DNA from: Annona cherimola
Taxonomy: Eukaryota; Streptophyta; Magnoliopsida; Magnoliales; Annonaceae
Assembly: GCA_030490835.1 (NCBI GenBank)
Contig: CM059975.1
Coordinates: forward strand, 11,785,579 to 11,849,578
DNA: 64,000 nucleotides
Reading direction: 5' to 3'
The notes under the pieces were generated by a model. That model saw nothing but the letters and a program-made list of their open reading frames with translations. It searched no databases and was not told the DNA's origin. Both the position numbers and the translations under genes were made by a program. Positions 34,880 to 46,899 of the stretch are shown one piece after another (the stretch's first letter is position 1; the number at the start of each line of letters is the position of its first letter).

Positions 34880-35170
34880 TTTTTTAAGTTATAATAAATT
34901 TTTTTACTTTTTTTATGACACACTTGTTTATCTAAATATATTTAACATATAAATTAAATTTTATTATTTTTAAATTTATTTATTTATTTATTTATTTAAG
35001 ATGTTTAAACATTTATATGTATATATATTTAAAATAATCTTATTTTTTAAAATCTAAAAAATATATATACTTAAAAATAATAAAACTTAATTTATATATT
35101 AAATATACTTAGACAAGCAAATATATAAAAAACGTAAAATAAAAATTATTATACATAAATTTTTTAAATA
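34880..35170. repeat. AT-rich palindromic repeat
   Basis: tatctaaatatatttaacatataaattaaattttattattttta and its inverted counterpart near 35060-35120 form a long imperfect palindrome around a (ttta)n core at 34977-34999. It resembles the interior of the palindromic Mutator-like MITEs without their GC-rich ends. Confidence 0.55.
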
Positions 35171-35403
35171 AACTAACAGAACATGCACTTAGCCGGCCGG
35201 CCTAACCCGATCATTCCTCATCAGCAACCACCTCTTACCATCCACTCTCCCTGTACACACTACACAGTCATTTCCCCGGTACACAACCACAATTTATTCA
35301 TCATGATTACTGATTACATCATAGACATATGTCCTCATGCAACCCTACAAATTATATAAAAATAAAAATAAACCCATTTACACCCCCACCCCAATCCAAA
35401 CGA

Positions 35404-35442
35404 AACAAACAAACAAACAAACAAACAAACAAACAAACAAAC
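35404..35442. repeat. (ACAA)n microsatellite
   Basis: About ten tetranucleotide units of aaac, roughly 75 bp beyond the 3' end of the gene at 35519. Confidence 0.97.
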
Positions 35443-35518
35443 ATGCAATTCGATTTCAAATTTCAAAACCTAATGCAGACAGTCTATGGGCCCCACCATC
35501 GCCTCCGTTTCTACCACC

Positions 35519-36670
35519 TCACGCTGTCATCAGCGCCTTCTTCAGCTCATCGCTCACGTCGCCGTCCACCGCATTCAGGGAGCCGGATTCTGGCACCTTG
35601 CTGTCGCCTCGCCGATCTCTCCTTCCCGTAGCAGCTTTCCCACCATCTCTCGCCTCTCGGTCGTGCCTGTAGGAATCCCGACCACCGCCGAGGGAAAACG
35701 ACTTCCCGGCACCGATGTCCGATCGGAGCTCTTCAACGGCCTTTCTCAGCAATCCGTTCTCCTCCCGCAGAGCCTCCAACTGCCGCCGAACCGACGAGCA
35801 CGCATCCGCCACGTCAGCTACACCGCCGTTTAACTGATGATTGCCACGTGTAATGCTGGCCTTTCTCGAATCTCCCGCCACGTGTTCGATTGAGATCTTG
35901 TTCATCACTAGAAGCGGGATTTTCCCCATCGAGATTTGGGCCGGCGAATTACCCCCACCGCCGTCCTGGAACGCACTCCGCAGCTCCGCCGGGAATCTGA
36001 CACCCCACCGGAATTTCAGCATAGCGCTGCTCCGGATCGGCAACACGCTCCTGGCGCTAACCTCGACGCCGGAGAGGAACTGATCGAACTGGCTGCTAGC
36101 AGTGCTGATATCCGGCAACAGCACCCCGTTCGCCTTCTTCCCCGGGAAGTTCCCGTTCGAGGGCCGGAACGACCCGCCGCCGTTCTCGACGGGCGTATCA
36201 GGACTGTCGACCAACGGCCCTTCCTCATCCGTCTCCACGTCTCGATCATGGCCGTTGATTTTTCTGCCGAATAATGTCGGCGCCTCCGCTTGAAAAGCGA
36301 TGGTCGATCCGGACGTCTTCCGGATGGAGAAATCCCCGATCTGGGGCTTGAATTGGAGGAAAAAGGTGGGATTTTTCCCTCTTCCGAGGAGACTGAACTC
36401 TGCGCTCATAGCCATGGGAGCAGAAGACGGCGACCCGAAAGGTCCGATTCCAGTCTTGATAACGAGGGAGAAGGGATTCCAGGAGTCGTTGGGCCGGTAG
36501 GAAAGCTTGACAGCGGGGCCAGACTCGAAGGCAGTGCCGAGACCCAAGCAGAGCTCTTTCGCATCGCCGGCAGAGACTCCAGAGATGAACGGAAATCCCA
36601 AGACGCTGAGAGGGATCTTTGCTCGCACCAGGGGCTTCTGATCGTCGCGGAACTTGAGAGACGCCTTCAT
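35519..36670 (-). CDS. Plant-conserved uncharacterised protein, 383 aa
   Basis: A single uninterrupted ORF begins MKASLKFRDDQKPLVRAKIP, and this N-terminus (to about residue 125) reads like the conserved core of a plant-only family of unknown function: short alternating hydrophobic strands, YRPNDSWNPFSLVIKTGIG, then a Gly/Ser loop. A charged, Gly-rich linker follows, then RFPAELRSAFQDGGG. A coiled coil lies at about 293-320 (VRRQLEALREENGLLRKAVE), before a polar tail ending DVSDELKKAL. There is no signal peptide or transmembrane helix. The start is supported by the conserved N-terminus. GC-rich coding sequence, probably intronless, in AT-rich surroundings. The ORFs on the plus strand here are its shadows. 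Function is not known to me. Confidence 0.88.
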   Translation of the reverse strand: MKASLKFRDDQKPLVRAKIPLSVLGFPFISGVSAGDAKELCLGLGTAFESGPAVKLSYRPNDSWNPFSLVIKTGIGPFGSPSSAPMAMSAEFSLLGRGKNPTFFLQFKPQIGDFSIRKTSGSTIAFQAEAPTLFGRKINGHDRDVETDEEGPLVDSPDTPVENGGGSFRPSNGNFPGKKANGVLLPDISTASSQFDQFLSGVEVSARSVLPIRSSAMLKFRWGVRFPAELRSAFQDGGGGNSPAQISMGKIPLLVMNKISIEHVAGDSRKASITRGNHQLNGGVADVADACSSVRRQLEALREENGLLRKAVEELRSDIGAGKSFSLGGGRDSYRHDREARDGGKAATGRRDRRGDSKVPESGSLNAVDGDVSDELKKALMTA

Positions 36671-39064
36671 CTTCTTCAGCAGCCGGCGACAGAAGAGGGA
36701 TTAGGGTTTTAGAGAGAAAAGGAGGGTTTTTGCTGTGATTTGATCCGGGAGAGCTTAAATCGACATGGAATTAGGGTTATGTGGGAGAAAATCTCTCTTA
36801 ATATGGGGGAAGTGGGGCCACTTTTGGAGGGAATTCGGCGAATTTGAAAGCTGGGATGGGATGCGGTGTTTTTGATTTCAGAGAGCGGAGAGCGGAGAAC
36901 GGAGGGAGATGCCGCTGTTTGCTTTGGCATTATTGAGGCAGAGACCATAAGGCCCGAGGCCTTTTGGGACACGGACTTCCTGCGTATCGTTTCGCATGCT
37001 TATCGTGCGTAACCACAGTGTTAAGGATCCACAGTGGTTCGTGCCAGATAGGAAGAGACGAAAGCATTCTCCGTTGTTTCGGTTTACAAGGATAGCATAA
37101 GAAGGCACCGTTCCATGCCTTTTGTTGATTACCTTCGAAAGAGATGATACAGCATATTCGGGGACAACGGGTCCGGACCACGAGAGAGAGAGAGAGATTT
37201 GTTATGCAAGCCAAAAAAAAAAAAAGATTATACAAGCCAAAAATTATTAATTATGCCACCAAGTCGAGTAGATTGCAGAACATCCGACCATGAGAACAAT
37301 ATTCTGTCGAGTTAATTGCATCAATTAGACTATAAAATAGGATAAAATTCCAAGCTTCTTTGGTTGAGATCCGGTTAAAACTCAAGTTGCCCTTTAAAGT
37401 GGACATGTAGATGTGTTCCAAAAGATACGGCTTGAATGAATTGCTCTTTCTTATATTTGAAACGAATTTTTCACCTTTAATGTAACTTTTTTATTTTCAA
37501 TATACATTGTTACATTCTCATTCTATTTTTCCTTCATTTTGCCTCAGGTATGCTTATTAAGGCGTTTTTTTTTTTTTTTTTTGTGGTGAGCTTTATTACA
37601 CTGGCGAGATACGCACAAATATAAATGTTTTTCTTTTATTTGCAGTTTTTTACTCGCTAACCATTGCTTTTTTATACTGAACTATTTGTCACAATGTACA
37701 AATCGATGTAATATAAATTTTTCACGTGAATACCTCTGCCTGTGTTTTTTTATTATGTCAAATTACAACGAAGATAATTTTCTCTTCGGCAATCAAATTC
37801 AGAATCAAGGCACAGATGCCCTCATGTTGTGCTTTTAGGTTACGCTATTGTTGATCTCTGTGTTTTGTTAGTTATATACCTCGCATTCCAAGTGTTTTTA
37901 TGCTTAGATTATTAATTTAAATAATTTCATTAAGAGATTTAATCTCAAATTTAGCTCAATTAAGCGTAAGTTCTCAAATTCATTTGTTCTTTGTGCAATT
38001 AGGTGAAGCGAGCACAAAATCAATGCAAAAAAATCGAAGATTTGGAAGCTATGAACGAAAACACATTTAAGAAAGAGATTTGAAGCGCAAGTAGAATGAA
38101 AACATATATCAAAATGGGGTAAAACGTGTTAAAGAAATTTTCACATAATGTAAAGTGTGTCATGATCAAAATCATTAAAAAAGAAGCAAAAACTCACCTT
38201 CAAAGTGTGATGCGATTTGAACTGTGTTTCACTGAAGGAGACATGGTTCAAATTGTGTCCCACTTGGAATCAGCTTAAGCGTGTTGCTTTTGTGGAATTT
38301 TACATGATTTCTCAGATGAAACTATTCAAACGCTTGGAGCATACAAATTTAATGATTTTTACATCATCTTTTAAGCATATCTTGGAGTTGGAGGCCAGAG
38401 TTTAATAAATATTAGTAATTAATAAGAGAATAGACAAGAGGTGTGTCATTGTGAGAGATTCAAGACACTATTTACGACTCAAATAATAAATTTTTATTTT
38501 CTTTTTTATTTTAATTGGCTCAGTTTGTGATGAATACTTGTAATGATATTGTCTTATTATGTGGATTAACCCAAACTAATCTTAGCTTAATTTTTTTTAT
38601 AGTTTAGATATATACCATGTGATACTATGCAAGGTTGTTATGATTCTATTTGTTTGTGAAAGATAATTTGTTTTAATTTAATATTTGCTTAGTGTATGGA
38701 CCTCTCTTTGAAACGATTTTATACGTTAAGCAAATGAACTGAAGGGTGAAAGTCCAACATATAATAATCAAGACATTAAATATGAGAGTTTAGACCATGA
38801 AAATATGCAAAACACTATTGATGAATTCTATGAACTATTTCATAATTTAATGGACCATAATCAACATAATCCCATAGAAACACGTATTTATAAATATTAG
38901 AGAATGTCTTTTGAGACTTAAAAGAGAATATAATATTAAATTAAGATTTGTTTTTCATCAATGCAAATTATACATATAAAATAAGAAAGTCAATCATTTA
39001 TTATAGAAAAGTCATATGTAAAACCCTAAATCATAGATCTTTGATACCCTTAACTTTTAACTTT
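36671..39064. other. Upstream flank of the uncharacterised gene, then AT-rich DNA
   Basis: 36671-36950 is the GC-rich leader and likely promoter of the minus-strand gene (gggattagggttttagagag just upstream of the ATG is leader-like). From 37150 onwards it is AT-rich with poly-T at 37567-37583 and no gene seen. Confidence 0.5.
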
Positions 39065-39200
39065 GGATATGTTTGACAAATATTAAAAACATCAAGCTAA
39101 AACTTTTTAATCTAAAACTTTTCATTTTCTATAATTATCATATTTTTTAATTTTTTGTTTACATCTTCATATACAATTACCTTACTTTTTGATAATTTTT
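39065..39200 (-). mobile_element. Tourist-like MITE fragment (copy 9)
   Basis: ggatatgtttgacaaat then aagctaaaactttttaatctaaaacttttcat matches the reverse family orientation. The rest is cut off where the next element inserts. Confidence 0.6.
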
Positions 39201-39662
39201 AGAGATAATTCCACTTATACCCATAACAATTGCACGTAATTCCTAACATACCTACAACATTCCATAGATTCTTTTTATACCCATAATAATCACCTTAAAT
39301 TTCTTTCATACCCATACCGTTAAAACAATTTTTATTTATCTCATTAAAAAGACAATTTTGCCATTTTAAATTTTTTTCTAATTAAAATAAATAAACCTTA
39401 ATTTGATTTTCAAGTTATTTAATATCTTGTATTAATTATTTATTACTGTCAATTAAGTCATATTGAGGTTAAATTATCTCAATTAAAAATTTTTAAATGA
39501 GCAAAATTGTCTTTTCAATGAGGTAGGTAATGATGGTTTTAACGGCGTGGATGTGAGAGAAATTTATGATGAAATGTTATAAGTATAAAAGAAATTTACG
39601 AAATGTTATGAGTACATTAAGAATTATATGCAATTGTTATGAGTATAAGAGGAATTATCTCT
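39201..39662. mobile_element. TIR element, probably Mutator-like
   Basis: 462 bp. Left agagataattccacttatac pairs with the complement of the right end, agagataattcctcttatac. Similarity between the arms continues for about 150 bp through acccataacaattgca and ccgttaaaac. It appears to sit within a Tourist copy. Candidate 9-bp duplications ataattttt and ttatttttt are imperfect. AT-rich interior, no ORF. Confidence 0.7.
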
Positions 39663-40875
39663 TTATTTTTTCTCCTTTTTAAGCTTGGTAATCTTTTTTT
39701 TCTTTTCTTTTCTAATTTCAAATGCCGGGCATTTCAAGATTGGATGAGATGAGGATGTGATGAAAATTTAGAATGTAATTGTATGGATAATGGGTGAAGA
39801 TGCATTGATAATGAGTATGAAAATGAGTAAAACTGCGTTTGAGAATTAATAAAGGTGCATTGGAATTTTAACGTCTGGATAGAGCGTTCACACCCTAACA
39901 GCTATTTTACGTGGAATTTAACAGGGGAAAATGCATACGGCAACTGCGAAAGTACTACATATACGGGGTTTGACCGCTTAAACGATCGTGACCGGAAAAA
40001 ATATATATTTTAAAATCTTTTCATATTCGTCGTGGGTCTTATCTATAATTAGATTCATCCAGTTAAATTTGATAATTTTTGAAATTGTTGTTTGGTTATA
40101 TTTTAATATGAACACTCCAAGTTTCATTGGAAGGAGATCTAATGGGGCTCATACATTTATAAAAAAAATTGAAAAAGTAACAAAAAGTATTTTGCTTGAC
40201 CTCTCATAAATTATCCAATTTACGGACAACTATATAAGATTGATAGTGTGCGTATTTATTATCATCAAATCTTTAAGTGGACTTACTCGCTTGGAAATGT
40301 ATATTATCGTATTTTTCGGATGGATATGTACAAAATATCTAAATTAGCATTGTAATTAACCTATTAAATATTCTTACAAATTTCATACAATATTCTAATA
40401 TACATGTAACACCATCTTTAATTTTCTCACACCGTGAATACTCCCACGAAATGAGGAGACTACTGCCACCACTCACTTTCTAAACCAGGTCATTGCTGTG
40501 CATGTCGATTGGTTTACCGCGACACTGCTTGCGTCATGGCTATATTGTCATATTTAAGCGATAAAAATATTTACATTTATTAATAAATGTATGAAAATAT
40601 AATAATAATTTATGAAATCATTTATTCATCTATAAATGACGTTTTAGGCCATCTAGACTTTAAATACATAACTACAAATTGATATATAAATTAAGTTATT
40701 TTTGTTATATTGATATTATAAAATTTTCAAATATATATCATTTGGATGAAACTCTAGTTAGTAATTCAATAAAAATTGTATTTTGATTCATTATTGAGGT
40801 GACCAAAAAATGAAGGTAATATCGTAGAATATTTATCAATACAAGTGCTAATGAAGTATTCTCTCAAATATTTCC
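39663..40875. other. AT-rich intergenic with a diverged interspersed repeat
   Basis: No gene. About 40590-40750 resembles a repeat also seen at 47450, 49470 and 60100 (tttattcatctataaatgacgttttagg, atatatcatttggatgaaactc). Confidence 0.4.
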
Positions 40876-41153
40876 GGTATATTTGGGCATGAATAGAACT
40901 TTTGATGAAAAATTTTGAAAAGTAAAAGTAAAAATATGATGTAATATGATAGGGGTAATGATTATGAGTAAAAATGATAAAATTAAAATAGATAAATTAA
41001 ATATATAAATAGTTATGTACAAATAACTGAAAAGTGTAATAATTATATACAAAAATATGAAAAATAATTAAAAAATAAAATAATAATAGAAAATAAAAAA
41101 TTTTAGATTGAAAAAATTTAACTTATATTTTCTCCACATTGCCAAATACACTC
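40876..41153 (+). mobile_element. Tourist-like MITE (copy 10)
   Basis: Left ggtatatttgggca, right ttgccaaatacactc followed by TTA. Interior matches the family (aacttttgatgaaaaattttg, gataggggtaatgat). More A/T substitutions than copies 5 and 8. Confidence 0.75.
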
Positions 41154-41520
41154 TTAAATTCAATTCAACGATTAAGGTGGCTTGATGATAGATCAAATAA
41201 ATTGTGCCTAAAATAAACTTAAATTAAATAATAAAGTTTGGACTGAGAAGGAGGAACAACAATCCTTGACTGGTCGTGCAGGACTGACGTCAACGTAATC
41301 TCAGCCATTGGTCCCAACTCCCACTCGCCGTCATCGAGCCCGTGTAGTCGTGTGTATAAGGTTTTTTTTTTTTTTTTGCACTGAAAAAATCTAGGCATCG
41401 ATTGGACGTGAATACCGCATCGGAGTTGGGAGTGGGAAAAAACATTTTCGCGGACGCGGGAAAACGAAAACGGAGACGAAAACGGGAATTCGAAGAAATG
41501 TATTTTTGTTGGCCGCCTGT

Positions 41521-41552
41521 TTCCTTCCTTCCTTCCTTCCTTCCTTCCTTCC
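41521..41552. repeat. (TTCC)n microsatellite in the NSE4 leader
   Basis: Eight tetranucleotide units in the probable 5' untranslated region, 139 bp before the start codon. Confidence 0.95.
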
Positions 41553-41617
41553 ATGCCTATTTCTCTACCGAAGAATTAGGATTCCAGAATATCGATATGC
41601 TGGATTCTTCTTTCTAG
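41553..41617 (+). promoter_or_regulatory. Two candidate upstream ORFs before NSE4
   Basis: atg at 41553-41555 opens an 8-codon ORF ending tag at 41577-41579. atg at 41597-41599 opens a 6-codon ORF ending tag at 41615-41617. If transcription starts upstream of the TTCC repeat, both lie in the leader and could lower translation of the main ORF. The transcription start is unknown. Confidence 0.35.
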
Positions 41618-41690
41618 GGTTTCTTCAGGAGAATTAGTATTTCCTTCTCTTTTCGTCGTCGAGGTTTCTTGAGGCTCAAGAAAGAAACCA

Positions 41691-44600
41691 ATGGTTAGGC
41701 CAGTAAAGCGCGAGGCGGGAACGAGCAGAAGGGGAGAGGAAGCCGGAGAAGAGACGGCCGGAGGGGAGTCGCCACCTCATGAGGTCGCTGCCAATCGGAG
41801 GATTCTGAGATCTCGCTATCTGGCTGTGAAGCATCTGATCAATGGTGCGGATTCCACTGCCTTCTGTTTCAGCAGCCTACTCACTTTTTTAATTTTTGTT
41901 TCGTGTGTTTTTCTCTGTTCTGGTGATTTGTAATGGTTTTGATTGGCAGATGAAAGAGAGGATATTTCTCGAGTGGATTCGGATAAGTTCAGGTCTATCA
42001 TCAGCGAAGTTGAGAATCTGCATCAACATGGTTAGTTTTCTCGCAAAACTGCTTTCTTTTTTCTCTTAAGAAGTCGATATTTATTTTTGTGTTTTAAAAT
42101 TTAGGTGCCCCTGATTGGTCATATTCTCTGCAATTTTCTTATTTGATTTTCTTGTGCATTATCTTGACTTTCTGCTACGCGGTCATTGGTTGATTGATTG
42201 GTTATTGTTATTATTTTTCAGTACTTCATAATTTCTCTGAAATTGGAGTTTTCACGTATTTTTATTGGTGTTTATGATGAATGATTGTGCTAATCCGGTG
42301 AAAAGTTGTTTATTTGTGGGGACTTTTTGAACAATTCAGCTAGGCTGCTTGGAATCGTCTATTGAATTTGATCTTTTGAGGTGAAAGATGTGATTCTGTA
42401 TTATTGGAATTAAATTTCTGTAATTCAAACTGACTGTTTCAAGGTCTATGTTTTCTTTTTGCATCTTTGTTGATTTAAATGCAAAAACTACCAAAGGAAA
42501 AGTAAAGTGAAACGCACAGAACCATTTCAGCATTTTGGGTGGACGTTTAATTGATTTTGAAATCAAACATCTAATGTTATCTTAAAAAGCTTGCTGTTGG
42601 TTGCTTCTAGAATTAAAAACCTGTTTTCAATTTTTTTAACCTTTATGCTTAACTTTTCTTTGATGAATTTGACATCTCTATATTTTGCCATTCGGTATCT
42701 CTAATTTTAATTGACGTTTCCTTTGTGTTTACCGTGGACGCTCTGCTTGTGTTTGTCTACAGTTCAGAAACCCCGTGAACAAGTTGCTGATGCAGAGGCA
42801 CTTTTGGACATTGCCAACACGTTGGTGACATCAGTAAAGTCGCAAAGCAATGAAGGCATTACACCATCGGATTTTGTGACAGCTCTTCTTGAAGCATTTG
42901 GGCCACAAGATGGGGCATTGAGTTCTGACCAAGCCAGCAGTAAAATTTCTTGGGGAGACTTGGGTGTTGCTACCTCTTGTGTCTTCATGAAGGCCTCGGG
43001 GTTTTCTACAATGTAAGCACTAATTGGTGAGCTCATCTGAAAGGAAACAAAATCAGATTAGTATTGGTAACTTAGGCTCTGTTTTGTAATTTATTATTTA
43101 GCCTCTGTTTTATAATTTACTCATCCTATAATTGATGTTTGTTAGGATTGGGCCTATGAATACTGAATTGAAGCAACGGAAGGCTCCAGTTCAGAGAAAG
43201 AGAACACGACCAACTGAAAGTATTCGTCCAAAAGAGGTCAGCATTGTTTTGCTTAGAATTAACATGCTTGCTTGGCATGTTTAGGTTTGTATTTTTGTCC
43301 TTAAATTATGCCCGATTAAATTTTTTTTTTGATGCTACATGATCAAAGAAGTTAATATTTGTTTTTTGCTTTGAAACTAGGCATTGGAAATTTTTTGTAA
43401 ATTTGAGATAGCTTGTGCAGAAAACTAGTACCAATTATATCAAAGGTGAATTCTTGACGGAGAGCTTAGAATCTTTGCTCTTCTTGCTTTCCTTTTGCTC
43501 TTTTATTGGGCTATTGTTTTTTTATTAGCTCAGCACCCAAGTATATTTAAAATTCCTTCTGGTGATTCACCAGATGACACAAAACACTACATGATATAAA
43601 AGTAGGTGAAATGGTTGACATTGATACATTATAACAGGCAACACAGCATATGATATAAAGAATTGGGGCATCTTAATTTAGAACTTGATTTTCTCATGTA
43701 AAATGTTTAATAAATCATTAAAGCATAAGTTCTGTGGAGAAGAGATGGTTGGTTTCAAAAACACAGACCCGCATTTGTGACTGTTGCGATCTCAACTAAA
43801 ATTTCTGCTTGTTGGTATTTTGCACATTTGCATTAATGCAGTTAGCACAGAGCTTATGCCCAGCTAAAATATGCAGGCACATATAATCTATATTATTTCC
43901 AACATCCTGATCATTTGGGTTCATCTCCTCTCCCTTTTAAAGTGTTCAATTTTAGCATGCTATTTTGTCACTTGGGCAGTCTCTGTTGTGTCACATATTA
44001 TTAAACAATTTTGTGTAACTAAGTTCTTCCTGATTTTGCCAGTCTTTAGTGCTCCGAAGTTTGCTGTGATGTACTGGCACATGATTCTGCTCTTGTTTTG
44101 CAATGTGTGGTCATTTCTCACACTCATCATGTATTTAATTTTCAAAAACAATGGTGTTGGCACTTCGCAGTGAGAGTTGATTTGTTTCTCTATTTGATTT
44201 AATATTTAACAGTTCTGCCCCCTTTTCTTAACTCCAGTCATGTCTATTCTCAGGTTGTAGACACTGGTCGTGAGGAGAGGACGGATACCGATAATAACAT
44301 GTGTACAATGTTTGACATCTTGAAGAGACAGAGACGAGTTAGGCTAGAGGAACTGGTGCTGAACAGATCCTCTTTTGCTCAAACAGTGGAGAACATATTT
44401 GCTCTCTCGTTCTTGCTTAAAGATGGTCGGGCTGAGATAAGATTGAATGACGATCAGCAACATTATGTTTGTAAGATTAATTATGACTGGATAATACCTT
44501 TTCATTTTGGGATTGAGTTTCGTTCCTTTTGAGTTCTTACTTGTCTTTTTTTTCTCCAGTGCCAAAAAATGCTCCTGCAGCAAGTGCAATAGCCTCTGGA

Positions 44601-45030
44601 GAAGTTTCTTTCAGCCACTTTGTTTTCAGATTTGATTATAAGGATTGGCAGGTATGAAACAGAGACTACAGTGAACTCAGTTGTGGGGATCTTTCTCAGT
44701 TGCATTCCTGCCTATGACCACAGCATGCAAGCTACTCGTTAGTTCTCTAGAGTTTAAGAATTTGTGTTCGTCTTCAATTTGCAGTTGATGAAGGAATGCG
44801 TTGGTGAAGGAGTGGAGCTGATGCCTCACCGGCATGCATCTAGTGATTCTGCACCTCTCGAGGCTCCTGAGACAGCAGGCCCTACAACACCCATCAGAAA
44901 GCTAACTCGAAATCGTGGCTTGGTCATACAGGATGAATCTGTGGTTGATGACACACCTGAAAGGGAGGATGTTGGAAAATCCGGCAAAAGAAAAGGCAAG
45001 CGCCTGTTACGTGAGTTGGGAGTAGACTAG
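41691..45030 (+). CDS. NSE4: NSE4, kleisin subunit of the SMC5/6 complex
   Basis: Seven exons by GT-AG splicing: 41691-41844, 41950-42030, 42763-43012, 43146-43236, 44254-44470, 44560-44651 and 44785-45030. They total 1131 nt, 376 aa, with all phases consistent. NSE4 bridges the SMC5 head and SMC6 neck and, with NSE1 and NSE3, forms the core of this nuclear DNA-repair and replication-fork complex. The N-terminal [16 protein letters not shown] and [19 protein letters not shown] give the kleisin helix-turn-helix. The conserved C-terminal domain is in exons 5-7 ([40 protein letters not shown]). A basic tail, [15 protein letters not shown], looks nuclear-targeting. Length and order match plant NSE4 proteins. 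Intron 4 is the longest (1017 bp). No disruption was seen, so the gene is probably functional. Confidence 0.93.
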
Positions 45031-46742
45031 CGGATCTTGTTATCCCATTGTTTTTGTCTTGGAGCTGGATCCTGGTTTCAGCCTGTAATTCTGTTATGTG
45101 TATAAATTATCACGATGTAATTTCGAAGATAATCATATTTTATAGTCAAAATTTCTAGATCTGTCTTGACTTTTAATCTTATTCTGCCCAAGTAACGTGT
45201 AATCTCCATTGCCTATGCTTTGCTGCTGCTCCATGCCAAAAATGACAGGGTTGGCCTTTGAGATGATTGGAGTTGCATTTATTTAATTTAAGTCAGTGGT
45301 AATGATCCCATGCAACCTTGTTTTCTTTTTGTTTAAAACATTTTTTCTTGGAATTTGACTCCAAAAATGATTTAACTGAAAAATATAATTCTAAAAATTC
45401 AAATAAATTGAGATTGAATATATAACAGTTAAACAAATGCATATTGATTAACGTTTCTATTGCTTTAGATCCCATAAAAGTTTTATTTATTTATTTATTA
45501 TTATTATAAAAATAACTTAAAAAAGGGTAACCGGAATACTGGATGACTCAATGCATCCGGCTACATTGGATCATTACCCTTAAATCAGAATCAAATGTGG
45601 ATAATAAGTGGAATTTAAGGAGGCACATATAATTACAATATTCCTTTACACTGCTACCTCTAAGGTGTGATTCTCTGTCGAAGAGACCCAGGAGCTTACG
45701 AGTTATAGCCTAGAAACTGGGGGCGACTGGATGATGATTGTCTGGTCTATGTGGCTTATGTAAGGACGACCAATCTAGGACAGTGATTGATGATAACATA
45801 ACCGGCTTAGGAGATGATTGAACATCTTCAATTTATTCCTAATCTTGACAAATATTTTATGGATTCAATTTGCCGCCTATGTTTGGATGAAAGTTTATCA
45901 AGGATGATCCTAGTCAGAGGCTGATGTTAGTGGAAGTGGAAACTGCTCAAATTTCTTTTATTTGTTTCCTTCAAATTTCACAATTTAGCTGGTAATCGAA
46001 TCATATTCAAACAATTTCTGGACATTAGATCTCGTCAATCTTGTAAATTGAAGTATTTATGTGAAATAATATTCTATTATGCTAGGCTGTTAGCGTACGT
46101 AATTTTTTATTTTTTATTTTTGTTTTTTCAAAGAGATGGCCGGGGAGGTGGTAATCAGCCTCGTGATTCGGATTGGATATATAGTTCACATAATCGAAGG
46201 AGAATTACAGATTGTTATTATGAACTGTGACGCAATTGAGGAATGGAATCAGGTTATCAGCTAGGTTATAAAACATGGATTGGTCTGCTTCGCAAGCCAC
46301 TTCTCCCAAAACTGGGCGCGCGTCTTCACTTTCATTATAACTGATGATGACTCTTTTTTTTTTTTTTTTTTTCTTTTTTCTTTTCCCCCCCTTTCTTTTG
46401 CTTGCTTCGATGCACCGAAGTTAGGACTGTTCTCTAATAATTCATGTTTTTCCTTCTTTCGAAAATTTCTTTTTTCCCCCTTAAAGTGGCTATATAGATA
46501 AAAAAAAAATCTCTGTCCATATGCACAAGAACGCAAGATTAGGACAGTCCATGTTTTATCTTGAGGTAACAGTTATTTTCCGAAGGTATCATGCTATCCT
46601 GGTGAGCTTACTAAGATAGTAGTGAGCATGCTCACCAAGATAGTAGACTAACCAATATTAAAAACTGTTGCTCTTGAACTGTTGTGATATGCACGACGCA
46701 GTATGTGATGATGGTGTAACCCAAAAGAAGAGGATCATTCGG
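45031..46742. other. 3' flank of NSE4 and intergenic DNA
   Basis: 45031-45160 is the likely 3' untranslated region (gtgtataaattatcacgatgtaat). Beyond it is AT-rich DNA with (ttta)n near 45482 and poly-T at 46352-46370. No gene recognised. Confidence 0.45.
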
Positions 46743-46784
46743 GGTGGGATTTGTAGGCAGCAAGGCCATAATCGGAGAACATGT
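46743..46784 (+). pseudogene. CCHC zinc-knuckle fragment, transposase-like
   Basis: The 76-aa frame at 46668-46898 contains GGICRQQGHNRRTC. Spacing matches the C-x2-C-x4-H-x4-C knuckle (GHNRRTC type) found at the C-terminus of MuDR-like transposases and in related plant proteins, but the first Cys is Gly. Nothing else of a transposase is visible nearby, so this is at most a fragment. Confidence 0.45.
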
Positions 46785-46899
46785 CTGAGATGTGAAAAAA
46801 GGGGCCCTGAACCGTCTTCCATTATTACTTCCAATCATACCCTTACAGCCACAGTAAGCATCTCCAGATTACGAATAATATTTGCTTACCTTGTTTAGC

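Noticed and set aside
35841..36712. Several plus-strand ORFs of 63-140 aa
   Set aside because: They are antisense shadows of the GC-rich 383-aa gene on the minus strand.
41219..41554. 111-aa minus-strand ORF upstream of NSE4
   Set aside because: It translates the (TTCC)n repeat and an A-rich tract; no family motif.
43871..44173. 100-aa ORF with hydrophobic stretches
   Set aside because: It lies inside intron 4 of NSE4, and the hydrophobic look comes from T-rich intron sequence.
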